In this document: positions 1 to 5,546 of the stretch, one piece after another
Layout of the letters: every line of letters begins with the position of its first letter
Numbering within the stretch: position 1 is the first letter of the stretch
DNA from: WJKP01 sp964531215
GTDB lineage: Bacteria > Patescibacteriota > Patescibacteriia > CAIXNZ01
Length of the DNA: 12,311 nt
Direction of reading: 5' to 3'
NCBI GenBank assembly: GCA_964531215.1
Contig: CAZHFK010000032.1
Span: forward strand, 1-12,311
Position numbers and translations under genes: made by a program
Notes under the pieces: generated by a model
The model's input: only the letters and a program-made list of their open reading frames with translations
Database searches by the model: none
Told to the model about the DNA's origin: nothing

Positions 1-63
1 TTGGTGGACAAAATTTATTTAATAAATTTTTGCGAGTAGCGGAGCAAAGGAAACCTGTACGAT

Positions 64-88
64 AAAAGAAGCCCAGAGGGCTTCTTTT
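64..88. terminator. Intrinsic, bidirectional terminator after the pilin array
   Basis: A perfect inverted repeat, AAAAGAAGCCC then AGA then GGGCTTCTTTT, gives an 11 bp stem with three bases in the loop (10 bp with five if the innermost pair does not form). It is flanked by a T-run on the plus strand and by TTTTATC on the minus strand, so it can work in both directions. On the minus strand it lies 45 bases after the stop of the last pilin gene and plausibly ends the whole galU-to-pilin transcript. On the plus strand it could also end a gene entering from left of the window: the frame open from base 3 stops at 63-65, and another stops at 37-39. Too little is present to name such a gene. Confidence 0.9.
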
Positions 89-132
89 TGATTGCGGGGA
101 GGACGTCATTTTATTTGAAATTTATTTTTAAT

Positions 133-576
133 TTAACCGCCACCGCCGGTTTCACCAGAATCACCATCTGATCCGGTATAACCAGGTCCTGAGCTTTCAA
201 TTACGGCATTTAAAATAAAGCTGGCAATGGCATAAGACATAACAATAATAGTTACGCCTATAGCTGCCGCAGTAATGGTTTGTTTGGCTCGTTTGATCTG
301 ATCTTCTTTGCCTTGAGCTGTCATGTATAAATAGCCCCCGTAAATTAAAAGAGCGACAAATAAAATACCCAATAAGGTTAAAGCCGATTTGATTATTAAA
401 GCAGCTAATTGCGCCGGTGGTTTGGGTTCGCCTCCATAAACCTTGTCGCCAAATGATTGGACTCCGCCGCTAATACCTTGTGCCGAAGCAATAGATTGAG
501 TACTAGCTAATCCTGTTAAAATAAAAAAACCACAAGAAATTATTAATAAAATTGTAATTATTTTTTTGATTTTCAT
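133..576 (-). CDS. P9: two-helix pilin-like protein (T4SS_pilin/VirB2-like), Gly-rich tail
   Basis: This 147-residue protein is the last of nine paralogues. A signal peptide (about 1-32, ending ASA before QG) is followed by a spacer, helix 1 (about 62-81, ending IYGG), the cytoplasmic loop MTAQGKEDQIKRAKQ (85-99), helix 2 (about 101-123) and a 24-residue tail rich in Gly, Ser and acidic residues ending GGGG. The tail has no cysteine. The family is known from Patescibacteria as T4SS_pilin; a role as a subunit of a surface filament or conjugation-type pilus is inferred. An upstream ATG at 627 would add 17 residues, but it lies inside the preceding gene and puts a charged, non-signal stretch first, so the ATG at 576 is preferred. 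That start sits 14 bases after the P8 stop, with no Shine-Dalgarno site. Confidence 0.85.
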   Translation of the reverse strand: MKIKKIITILLIISCGFFILTGLASTQSIASAQGISGGVQSFGDKVYGGEPKPPAQLAALIIKSALTLLGILFVALLIYGGYLYMTAQGKEDQIKRAKQTITAAAIGVTIIVMSYAIASFILNAVIESSGPGYTGSDGDSGETGGGG

Positions 577-590
577 AATATTTAAAATAA

Positions 591-1151
591 TTATGGACAA
601 CTTGAGACACCGCCTTCTCGTATGCATTGTTGTTCATGAGCATTGCAAAAAGTGCTTTGTGAACAGCAAGAATTACTTACATTACCGTAAACTCGGAAAC
701 GATATTCACAACAACGTATTGAATAATAATCAAGTGAGCCTGGATTTTCACAATCTTCGTTATAAGCAGGCGTTACTTGTCCTGGCGATTCTAACGTACT
801 GGTTACAAAAAAAGTAATAGAATAACCGGTCATGATAATTATTATACCTATTACGGCTGCAACTAAGGTTTTTTTACTTTTTTTTATTTTATCATCTTCA
901 CCCCTGGAAGTCATGTAAAGAAATCCCCCGTAGATTAATAAAGCAATAAAAATAACACCGACTAAGGTTAAAAGAGCCTGTACAACGTTGGCTGCGATTA
1001 CTTCTGGAGAATCTTGAGCCAGTCCTTCAATTTGATGCCCAGTATTTTCCAGCCCTTGCTGAAAACTGCTGGCAGCATCAACTTCCAAAGTAAAACAAAA
1101 ACTAAAAATAATTAAACAAAGCAAGATTAATAAGGTAAGAAGATTTTTCAT
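591..1151 (-). CDS. P8: pilin-like protein with an 8-cysteine C-terminal tail
   Basis: This 186-residue protein has a signal peptide (about 1-27), helix 1 (about 60-79, with IYGG), the loop MTSRGEDDKIKKSKK (80-94) and helix 2 (about 95-117). An extracytoplasmic tail follows with cysteines at 134, 147, 148, 162, 163, 169, 176 and 185. The even count and two CC pairs suggest four disulfides in a small folded domain; I do not recognise the fold. The conserved part is T4SS_pilin/VirB2-like. An upstream in-frame start at 1193 overlaps the P7 gene and precedes the signal peptide by 14 residues, so 1151 is chosen. The gap from the P7 stop is 10 bases, which implies co-transcription and possibly translational coupling. 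No Shine-Dalgarno site is visible. Confidence 0.85.
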   Translation of the reverse strand: MKNLLTLLILLCLIIFSFCFTLEVDAASSFQQGLENTGHQIEGLAQDSPEVIAANVVQALLTLVGVIFIALLIYGGFLYMTSRGEDDKIKKSKKTLVAAVIGIIIIMTGYSITFFVTSTLESPGQVTPAYNEDCENPGSLDYYSIRCCEYRFRVYGNVSNSCCSQSTFCNAHEQQCIREGGVSSCP

Positions 1152-1161
1152 AAAAAAATAA

Positions 1162-1554
1162 TTAAGGAGTTTGTTCAATTGCCTGAGTAACAAAATAAGC
1201 TATTGAATAAGCACTGGCGACAATAGCCAGTCCAATAACAGCGCGAATAATCAGTTTTTTAGCTTTTAAAATTTTATCATCATTCCCACCGGCTGTCATC
1301 CAAGAATAACCGCCATAAATAATTAAAATAAAAAAGACAATACCAACCAAGCCTAATAAAGCCCTGACAATAGTACCGGCTAAAAGAGTCAGGTCAGGAG
1401 TTTTTTGCACACCGGCTTCATCAGCTGTTTTGCCGGCCAGATTGCCTGCATCACCTATATCAAGTTCTTCGGCTAAAATTGAATGATTGGCTAAAGTTAA
1501 ACCCAAGCTTATTAATAAAACCAAGCCAATTAATCGGATTAAAAATTTTTTCAT
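1162..1554 (-). CDS. P7: short two-helix pilin-like protein, no tail domain
   Basis: This 130-residue protein is a minimal member of the array: signal peptide (about 1-28, ILA before EE), a 35-residue acidic spacer, helix 1 (about 64-83, IIYGG), the loop MTAGGNDDKILKAKK (86-100) and helix 2 (about 101-123). It ends seven residues after the helix and has no cysteine. The loop is the best example of the family motif in the window. The open frame continues upstream to 1719, but those 55 residues lie inside P6 and are not secretory in character, so the ATG at 1554 is used. It lies 37 bases after the P6 stop, with an AT-only leader and no Shine-Dalgarno site. As a tailless form it could be a bulk filament subunit, which is inference. 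Confidence 0.85.
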   Translation of the reverse strand: MKKFLIRLIGLVLLISLGLTLANHSILAEELDIGDAGNLAGKTADEAGVQKTPDLTLLAGTIVRALLGLVGIVFFILIIYGGYSWMTAGGNDDKILKAKKLIIRAVIGLAIVASAYSIAYFVTQAIEQTP

Positions 1555-1591
1555 ATAAAAGTATAAAAAACTTAATTTATTATTAAAATCA

Positions 1592-2197
1592 TCACTCTGT
1601 TCCGCCTGGCAATTGACAACAGATTTGACCGGTACAACCAAAGTCATTACAAGTACCGTCAGGACATTCACCGTCATAAGTACAGCTAGCTCCAGCCAGT
1701 TCACCGCCGACACAAACATTTAAAATATTACCATTTTTTTGTGAGCAAGAATAAAGTGTTTCACAAACACCGCCTTTATCAGCGCAATCTTGACCGGTAG
1801 AGCCAGGAGTAATTGTTTCGCCTTCTTGTTCAACATCTTCAATGGTTGAGCTTATAAAAAAAGTAATAGAATAAGAACCAATTATTACTAAAACGCCGAT
1901 AATTGAATAAATTATTGTTTTTTTGGCTTTGCCTACTTTTTCTTCATTGCCGCCGGCTGTCATCCAAGTGATACCGCCATAAACAATCAAGATAATCAAA
2001 AGAGCTCCGACCAGTGTTAGGGCAGCTTGAATAACTTCAGCCACAATTTGGCTGGGATCGGTTTGACTTAAGCCTGTTTTGGAAGCGGTTTGGCTGTAAA
2101 AGCCTGGGATATCACCGAATTGAAAAGCCAGGGCAGAATTAAATATAAGAAACAGCCCAATAATTAAAATTAATAAAATAAAAAAAGTTTTTTTCAT
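1592..2197 (-). CDS. P6: pilin-like protein with a 10-cysteine C-terminal tail
   Basis: This 201-residue protein starts with a signal peptide (about 1-24, SALA before FQ). Helix 1 (about 57-76, VYGG), the loop MTAGGNEEKVGKAKK (79-93) and helix 2 (about 94-116) form the T4SS_pilin core. A Glu/Thr/Gly linker leads into a tail with ten cysteines at 138, 145, 151, 162, 172, 178, 183, 188, 193 and 194. The spacing is regular near the end (C-x5-C-x4-C-x4-C-x4-CC). Small EGF- or granulin-like disulfide domains look like this in general, but I cannot match it to a named family. The predicted topology puts the tail outside the cell, where disulfides can form. The ATG is 17 bases after the P5 stop; the gene stops with TGA, in line with the standard code. 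Confidence 0.87.
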   Translation of the reverse strand: MKKTFFILLILIIGLFLIFNSALAFQFGDIPGFYSQTASKTGLSQTDPSQIVAEVIQAALTLVGALLIILIVYGGITWMTAGGNEEKVGKAKKTIIYSIIGVLVIIGSYSITFFISSTIEDVEQEGETITPGSTGQDCADKGGVCETLYSCSQKNGNILNVCVGGELAGASCTYDGECPDGTCNDFGCTGQICCQLPGGTE

Positions 2198-2214
2198 GTG
2201 AGTGAATTATACTT

Positions 2215-2601
2215 TTATTGACCAAAAACACCAAATACCACTCGAGTAATAGCATAAGCACTGCCTAAAATAACAGCGCCAATAATTGCCCAGACAATCA
2301 CGTCTTTGCCTTTTTTAACTTTTTCCTGATTACCGGCTGCAGTCATAATATAAATACCGCCGTAGATAATTAAAAATAAGAAAATAGAACCGCTTAAAGC
2401 TAATGCGGCACCAGCAAAGCTACCTAAGAATGTAGCAATACCTGCACCACCTTCTTCACCTTGGCCTGGCAATCCAGCTTTTTCTGCAGCAGTTCCTAAA
2501 CCATAATCACCAGCTAAGGCATTTTGAACAATTAGCAAATTGGCCAGTAAGGCAAAAAAGCTTATGCTTAATTTATTTGGATTTTTATATTTTAATTTCA
2601 T
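2215..2601 (-). CDS. P5: short two-helix pilin-like protein
   Basis: This 128-residue protein has a signal peptide with a long basic N-terminus (KLKYKNPNK, cleavage likely after NALA at 30), a Gly-rich spacer, helix 1 (about 61-83, ending IIYGG), the loop MTAAGNQEKVKKGKD (86-100) and helix 2 (about 101-123). It has no cysteine and no tail. The KKGKDVIVWAIIG segment puts it with P1, P2 and P3 in a KKGKD subgroup, while its neighbours carry KKAKK-type loops. The gene follows P4 by 63 bases that contain a perfect hairpin. The leader GTTTAAATCAATAAATT has no Shine-Dalgarno site. Confidence 0.85.
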   Translation of the reverse strand: MKLKYKNPNKLSISFFALLANLLIVQNALAGDYGLGTAAEKAGLPGQGEEGGAGIATFLGSFAGAALALSGSIFLFLIIYGGIYIMTAAGNQEKVKKGKDVIVWAIIGAVILGSAYAITRVVFGVFGQ

Positions 2602-2618
2602 AATTTATTGATTTAAAC

Positions 2619-2652
2619 TTTTAAGGGTAGGAAATGAATCCTACCCTTAAAA
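2619..2652 (-). other. Intergenic hairpin between P4 and P5
   Basis: A perfect 14 bp inverted repeat (core TTAAGGGTAGGA / TCCTACCCTTAA at 2621-2632 and 2639-2650, extended by two A-T pairs) encloses a six-base loop. In the minus-strand transcript it is followed by GTTTAAATC rather than a T-run, so it does not meet the usual terminator pattern. It begins 12 bases after the P4 stop and ends 17 bases before the P5 start. It may stabilise the 3' end of the P4 message, mark a processing site, or give partial termination that lowers expression of P5 to P9. Confidence 0.75.
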
Positions 2653-2664
2653 CGATTAGCCAGT

Positions 2665-3033
2665 TTATTCAGTAGTTGCGTTTAATAACGAACTAAGCAC
2701 AAACTGAGCAATAGCATAAGCGGTTAAGATAATAACCAGGCCAATAATACCGGAAACAATCAATTTTTTAGCTTGTTTAACGTTTTCATCATTACCGCCC
2801 GCTGTCATCCATTTAAAGCCGCCTAACAGGATAATAACAACTGCTACTATACCTAAAAGGCCCATAGCAACATTAATAATTCTGGCAACAGTTACGCGGA
2901 CATCCTGTGTACCTAATTCAATTTCACCTGCAATTGTGTTCAAACCGATATCAGGCTGCGCAAGAGCTAATTGCGGCACAACTACAAGGCTAAAAATTGT
3001 TAAAAGATAAACAAAGATTAAACCTTTTTTCAT
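2665..3033 (-). CDS. P4: short two-helix pilin-like protein, separately controlled
   Basis: This 122-residue protein is the smallest paralogue: signal peptide (about 1-25, ALA before QP), spacer, helix 1 (about 52-71, ending LLGG where the other eight have YGG), the loop MTAGGNDENVKQAKK (76-90) and helix 2 (about 91-113), then a nine-residue end. It has no cysteine. It is the only array gene with a clear Shine-Dalgarno site (AGAAAGG, 9 bases before the ATG) and it lies behind a 147-base gap with its own candidate promoter and a leader hairpin; another hairpin follows the gene. These signs suggest it is made at a different, perhaps higher, level than its neighbours and may be the major subunit, which is inference. 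Confidence 0.87.
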   Translation of the reverse strand: MKKGLIFVYLLTIFSLVVVPQLALAQPDIGLNTIAGEIELGTQDVRVTVARIINVAMGLLGIVAVVIILLGGFKWMTAGGNDENVKQAKKLIVSGIIGLVIILTAYAIAQFVLSSLLNATTE

Positions 3034-3040
3034 TTTTTTA

Positions 3041-3049
3041 GACCTTTCT
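3041..3049 (-). promoter_or_regulatory. Shine-Dalgarno site of P4
   Basis: The minus strand reads AGAAAGGTC and then nine bases to the ATG at 3033. This is the only strong Shine-Dalgarno match in front of any of the confident genes in this window. It fixes the P4 start and suggests more efficient initiation for this pilin than for its neighbours. Confidence 0.7.
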
Positions 3050-3050
3050 T

Positions 3051-3078
3051 AATGCTTGATTTAAAAAAAGCAAGCATT
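3051..3078 (-). promoter_or_regulatory. Leader hairpin upstream of P4
   Basis: AATGCTTG at 3051-3058 and CAAGCATT at 3071-3078 form a perfect 8 bp stem with a 12-base, mostly A/T loop. It lies between the candidate promoter and the Shine-Dalgarno site without covering the latter, so it may protect the 5' end or act as a regulatory leader. Two copies of TTGATTTAAA (3056-3065 and 3078-3087, 22 bp apart) overlap it. Confidence 0.55.
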
Positions 3079-3132
3079 TGATTTAAATTATATTATTAAA
3101 TTATTTTTATTGTAAAATTACAAACTAACTAT

Positions 3133-3161
3133 ATTATACAATATTTTTAAAAATTAACCAA
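3133..3161 (-). promoter_or_regulatory. Candidate promoter of P4
   Basis: The minus strand has a consensus -10, TATAAT (3138-3133), 17 bases after TTGGTT (3161-3156), a weak -35 matching three of six positions. It lies in the largest gap of the pilin array. Transcription would start near 3126, giving a leader of about 90 bases. The region is very AT-rich, so a chance match is possible. Confidence 0.55.
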
Positions 3162-3180
3162 ATAAACTGTTAATATTTTT

Positions 3181-3792
3181 TTATTTAGCTTTACAGCAGG
3201 TATATAAATTATTACTTGGCTGAGACATACAATAACCGGATTTACAATCTAAGTTCTGCCTATCGGCACAGTCAGAAAGCGATTCATCCGCATTACAGCT
3301 TAGTTCACGGCAGGAATAACCCATAGTATCAGAAGTTTTACCACAAGTATCTTGTTGTGCGGTTCCGGGTGTTGTTGGAGCGGAAGATCCGCCTTCACCG
3401 CTAATTCCGGCAATAATAAAATCAACCAAAACATAACTGCCTAAAATCACGGCTACGCCAATAGTTGCCCAGATCAGTACGTCTTTGCCCTTTTTTATCT
3501 GATCCTGCTTGCCGGCTGAACTTAATAAAATAATACCGCCATAAACAACCATAAATAAAGCCAAAGCACCGACCACTCCTAAAACAGCTTTAACAACATT
3601 ACCAATAATTTGCGGGACAGTAGTTTCTTCACCAACCGGGCTTAAACCGCCAAAAGAAACACTGGTACCGCCACCACCACTTGGTGTTGGGCTGGGAGAT
3701 GGAGAGGGGGAAGGGCTGGCAGCTTGAATTTGACTAACAGTTAATAAACTAAAACATAAAACCAATAAACTGATTATAATAAATTTTTTCAT
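3181..3792 (-). CDS. P3: pilin-like protein with Ser-Pro linker and 8-cysteine tail
   Basis: This 203-residue protein begins with a signal peptide (about 1-24, IQA before AS), then a run of alternating Ser-Pro (26-38) and GGGG. Helix 1 (about 70-90, VVYGG), the loop SSAGKQDQIKKGKD (91-104) and helix 2 (about 105-127) follow. After a Gly/Thr/Pro linker the tail carries cysteines at 150, 161, 166, 175, 183, 188, 199 and 200, closing with CC three residues from the end. From the SPVG motif to the end of helix 2 it closely matches P2, so the two look like a recent duplication in which only one copy has the tail. The topology puts both the Ser-Pro stretch and the tail outside. The gap from P2 is 32 bases; a 147-base gap follows the gene. 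Confidence 0.87.
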   Translation of the reverse strand: MKKFIIISLLVLCFSLLTVSQIQAASPSPSPSPSPTPSGGGGTSVSFGGLSPVGEETTVPQIIGNVVKAVLGVVGALALFMVVYGGIILLSSAGKQDQIKKGKDVLIWATIGVAVILGSYVLVDFIIAGISGEGGSSAPTTPGTAQQDTCGKTSDTMGYSCRELSCNADESLSDCADRQNLDCKSGYCMSQPSNNLYTCCKAK

Positions 3793-3824
3793 AATAAGAT
3801 TTAAATTAAATCATTAATTTTGAT

Positions 3825-4271
3825 TTAAGCCCCCGCAGTTAGGCCGGAAATAACAAAAGAGACCAAAGCATAACTGGCCAATATCACGGCAATACCGATA
3901 ATTGCCCAGATCAGCACGTCTTTGCCTTTTTTGATTTGATCTTGGCGTCCGCCTGAACTTAAAAGTAAAATACCGCCATAGACAAACATAAACAAAGCTA
4001 CTGCGCCGATTATACCCAAAACAGCTTTAATTACATTACCAATAATTGTGGGTACATCAGTATCTCCAACCGGGCTGACATCAGCCAGATTAACAGTGCC
4101 ACCACTGACCGTGCCAGTCTCTCCGGCTGCTGGCGGGCTGGTTGCTGGATCGGAAGATGTGGTTGGAGAAGGTGATGGTGATGGGCTGGAAGCTAAACAG
4201 TGACCAGCTAAGAAAAAGATCGTAATAATTAAGCTAATTATTAATAGAAAAGTAAAAGAATATTTTGGCAT
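3825..4271 (-). CDS. P2: pilin-like protein with Ser-Pro linker, no tail
   Basis: This 148-residue protein has a signal peptide (about 1-27), an alternating Ser-Pro segment (29-36) running into a Thr/Ser/Pro/Gly-rich spacer to about 60, the SPVG-x-T-x-VP-x-IIGNV stretch shared with P3, helix 1 (about 84-104, FVYGG), the loop SSGGRQDQIKKGKD (105-118) and helix 2 (about 119-141). It ends almost at once after the helix. Its only cysteine is at 25 inside the signal peptide. Ser-Pro-rich spacers are typical of extended wall- or envelope-spanning stalks, here placed before the membrane core. Sequence closeness to P3 points to tandem duplication. The start follows P1 by 30 bases; no Shine-Dalgarno site is seen. 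Confidence 0.86.
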   Translation of the reverse strand: MPKYSFTFLLIISLIITIFFLAGHCLASSPSPSPSPTTSSDPATSPPAAGETGTVSGGTVNLADVSPVGDTDVPTIIGNVIKAVLGIIGAVALFMFVYGGILLLSSGGRQDQIKKGKDVLIWAIIGIAVILASYALVSFVISGLTAGA

Positions 4272-4301
4272 TATCGGGATATAAATAATTAATTAAGATT
4301 A

Positions 4302-5531
4302 TTATTCGCATTGGTTTGAACCAAGTATGCCATCATCACAGTTATCTGATTTGCATGCATCGTCATCGTTACCGCCTGCAACTGCCCAGCCGTCACAATA
4401 TTTACCATTATCTAATTTTTGTTTGCATTTACCTATATTTGTTTCGTCGGTGGGTGCTTGAGGTGGCCAGTTTTTATCGTCAGGATCTGAAGCACAAAAA
4501 GTCTCAGACCTATATCCGTAACATTGTTTTTCATCAGTACAAGGATCATCTATTCTCCCAGTACCTTCTCCGGGAACACATAGATCATTACTGTTATCAC
4601 AAGTAGCAACTTCATCATATCTTCCACAAACCCGATCATCATCGTCAATTGCCGCGCCATCACATTTTGCACCTAAAGGTAAATAACCAACACAAATGTT
4701 TGATTGTTCACAAAATAGACCCTTTTCACAATCATTTGATGATCTGCAACTTTCACCGGTAGTTTGTTGGCCGGCACCTTCAGCAGGTTTATCACATCTG
4801 CCACGGCCATACCGATTTACAAGATTACAGTCATCACTAACACAAGCAGAATTTGATTTTGTGGCAATCAATGTGCTTTCGGCTAATGCAACATGTGGAT
4901 CATATCTTAAGAGGTTAAGGTTATTTTGACTTTCAGCATATTGCTTGGCTTCAATTGTTTTACCATAACATTTTTCACCTGTAGGTAGCTTTTTTTTGCA
5001 ATGGCCGGTATCGTCACAAAAAAGATTTGTTTCGCACGCAGAGGAAGCATTGCATTCTTCACCCTCTTTTTTTTCATTTTCTTTTTTTTCTGGAGAAGGA
5101 GTCGGTTCAGTATATTCAATTGGTGCCGGCAGGTCAGCGCATTGTAAATTAGCTTGCCAGTCCCAGCCGGATTTGGTAACAGCACTGACAGCAAAAGTCA
5201 CGACCGTATAAGCCAAAAAAGCAATACCCAGCCCAATTACTGAATTAATCAAAACATCTTTGCCTTTTTTGATTCTGTCAGGCGCGCCGCCGGAAGTAAG
5301 CATTAAAAAACCGCCATAAACAAAAAAGAGTAAAACAATAGCGCCGACTATGCCCAGCAAGTATAAACCGATATTAATCGCTGTTTGCACCATATCACAT
5401 AAAGTGCAGCGACCGGTACCAACGCAAGCCGGTAAAATACCTTGAGCTTGAGCAGGCAAAAAGGTAAGCAAAAAGAAACCTAAGCTTAATATTATGATTA
5501 AATAAGGGGTGTATTTTTTTAAATAAGGCAT
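4302..5531 (-). CDS. P1: pilin-like protein fused to three 8-cysteine modules
   Basis: This 409-residue protein is about three times as long as a plain paralogue. A signal peptide (about 1-29, AQA before QG) is followed by cysteines at 36, 42 and 45, helix 1 (about 54-75, FVYGG), the loop LTSGGAPDRIKKGKD (78-92), helix 2 (about 93-115), C131 and a Pro/Glu/Lys linker (134-157). Then come three repeats, each with eight cysteines: 160-246, 262-318 and 331-408. The first two repeats begin C-x5-C-x5-C-x5-C-x9-C, with LFC and LP-x-G-x-KC in common; the third keeps C-x5-C and a final C-x9-C. All 28 mature cysteines could pair. The repeats recall Dickkopf-like or other extracellular Cys-rich domains only in a general way. 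As the first pilin gene and the largest, it may be a tip or adhesive subunit, which is inference. It lies 15 bases after the solute-binding protein gene. Confidence 0.87.
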   Translation of the reverse strand: MPYLKKYTPYLIIILSLGFFLLTFLPAQAQGILPACVGTGRCTLCDMVQTAINIGLYLLGIVGAIVLLFFVYGGFLMLTSGGAPDRIKKGKDVLINSVIGLGIAFLAYTVVTFAVSAVTKSGWDWQANLQCADLPAPIEYTEPTPSPEKKENEKKEGEECNASSACETNLFCDDTGHCKKKLPTGEKCYGKTIEAKQYAESQNNLNLLRYDPHVALAESTLIATKSNSACVSDDCNLVNRYGRGRCDKPAEGAGQQTTGESCRSSNDCEKGLFCEQSNICVGYLPLGAKCDGAAIDDDDRVCGRYDEVATCDNSNDLCVPGEGTGRIDDPCTDEKQCYGYRSETFCASDPDDKNWPPQAPTDETNIGKCKQKLDNGKYCDGWAVAGGNDDDACKSDNCDDGILGSNQCE

Positions 5532-5546
5532 AAAATATATTAAATT

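Noticed and set aside
566..817. Plus-strand open frame opposite P8 and the start of P9
   Set aside because: It is the antisense image of two pilin genes with conserved helices; it has no ribosome site or recognisable product.
1162..1719. Longer N-terminal forms of P7, P8 and P9 using upstream in-frame starts
   Set aside because: The extra residues overlap the preceding gene and would bury the signal peptide; the internal ATG right before the basic, hydrophobic leader fits all paralogues.
3149..3178. Possible terminator after P3 (ATTAAC / GTTAAT inverted repeat followed by a few T residues on the minus strand)
   Set aside because: The stem has only one G-C pair and a 10-base loop. In this AT-rich gap such pairs are expected by chance; it would matter only if RNA data showed an end there.
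4316..5211. Several open frames on the plus strand and one in another minus frame across P1 (4316-4606, 4696-4929, 4996-5211, 4907-5194)
   Set aside because: They overlap a clear coding frame with regular cysteine repeats. Their translations are His-, Leu- or Lys-rich, without domains, and no start signals are seen.
133..5531. The array as type IV (PilA-type) pilins or phage tail proteins
   Set aside because: There is no prepilin peptidase site with Phe/Glu after Gly, and each protein has two helices after a cleaved signal peptide, which fits the VirB2/T4SS_pilin layout instead.
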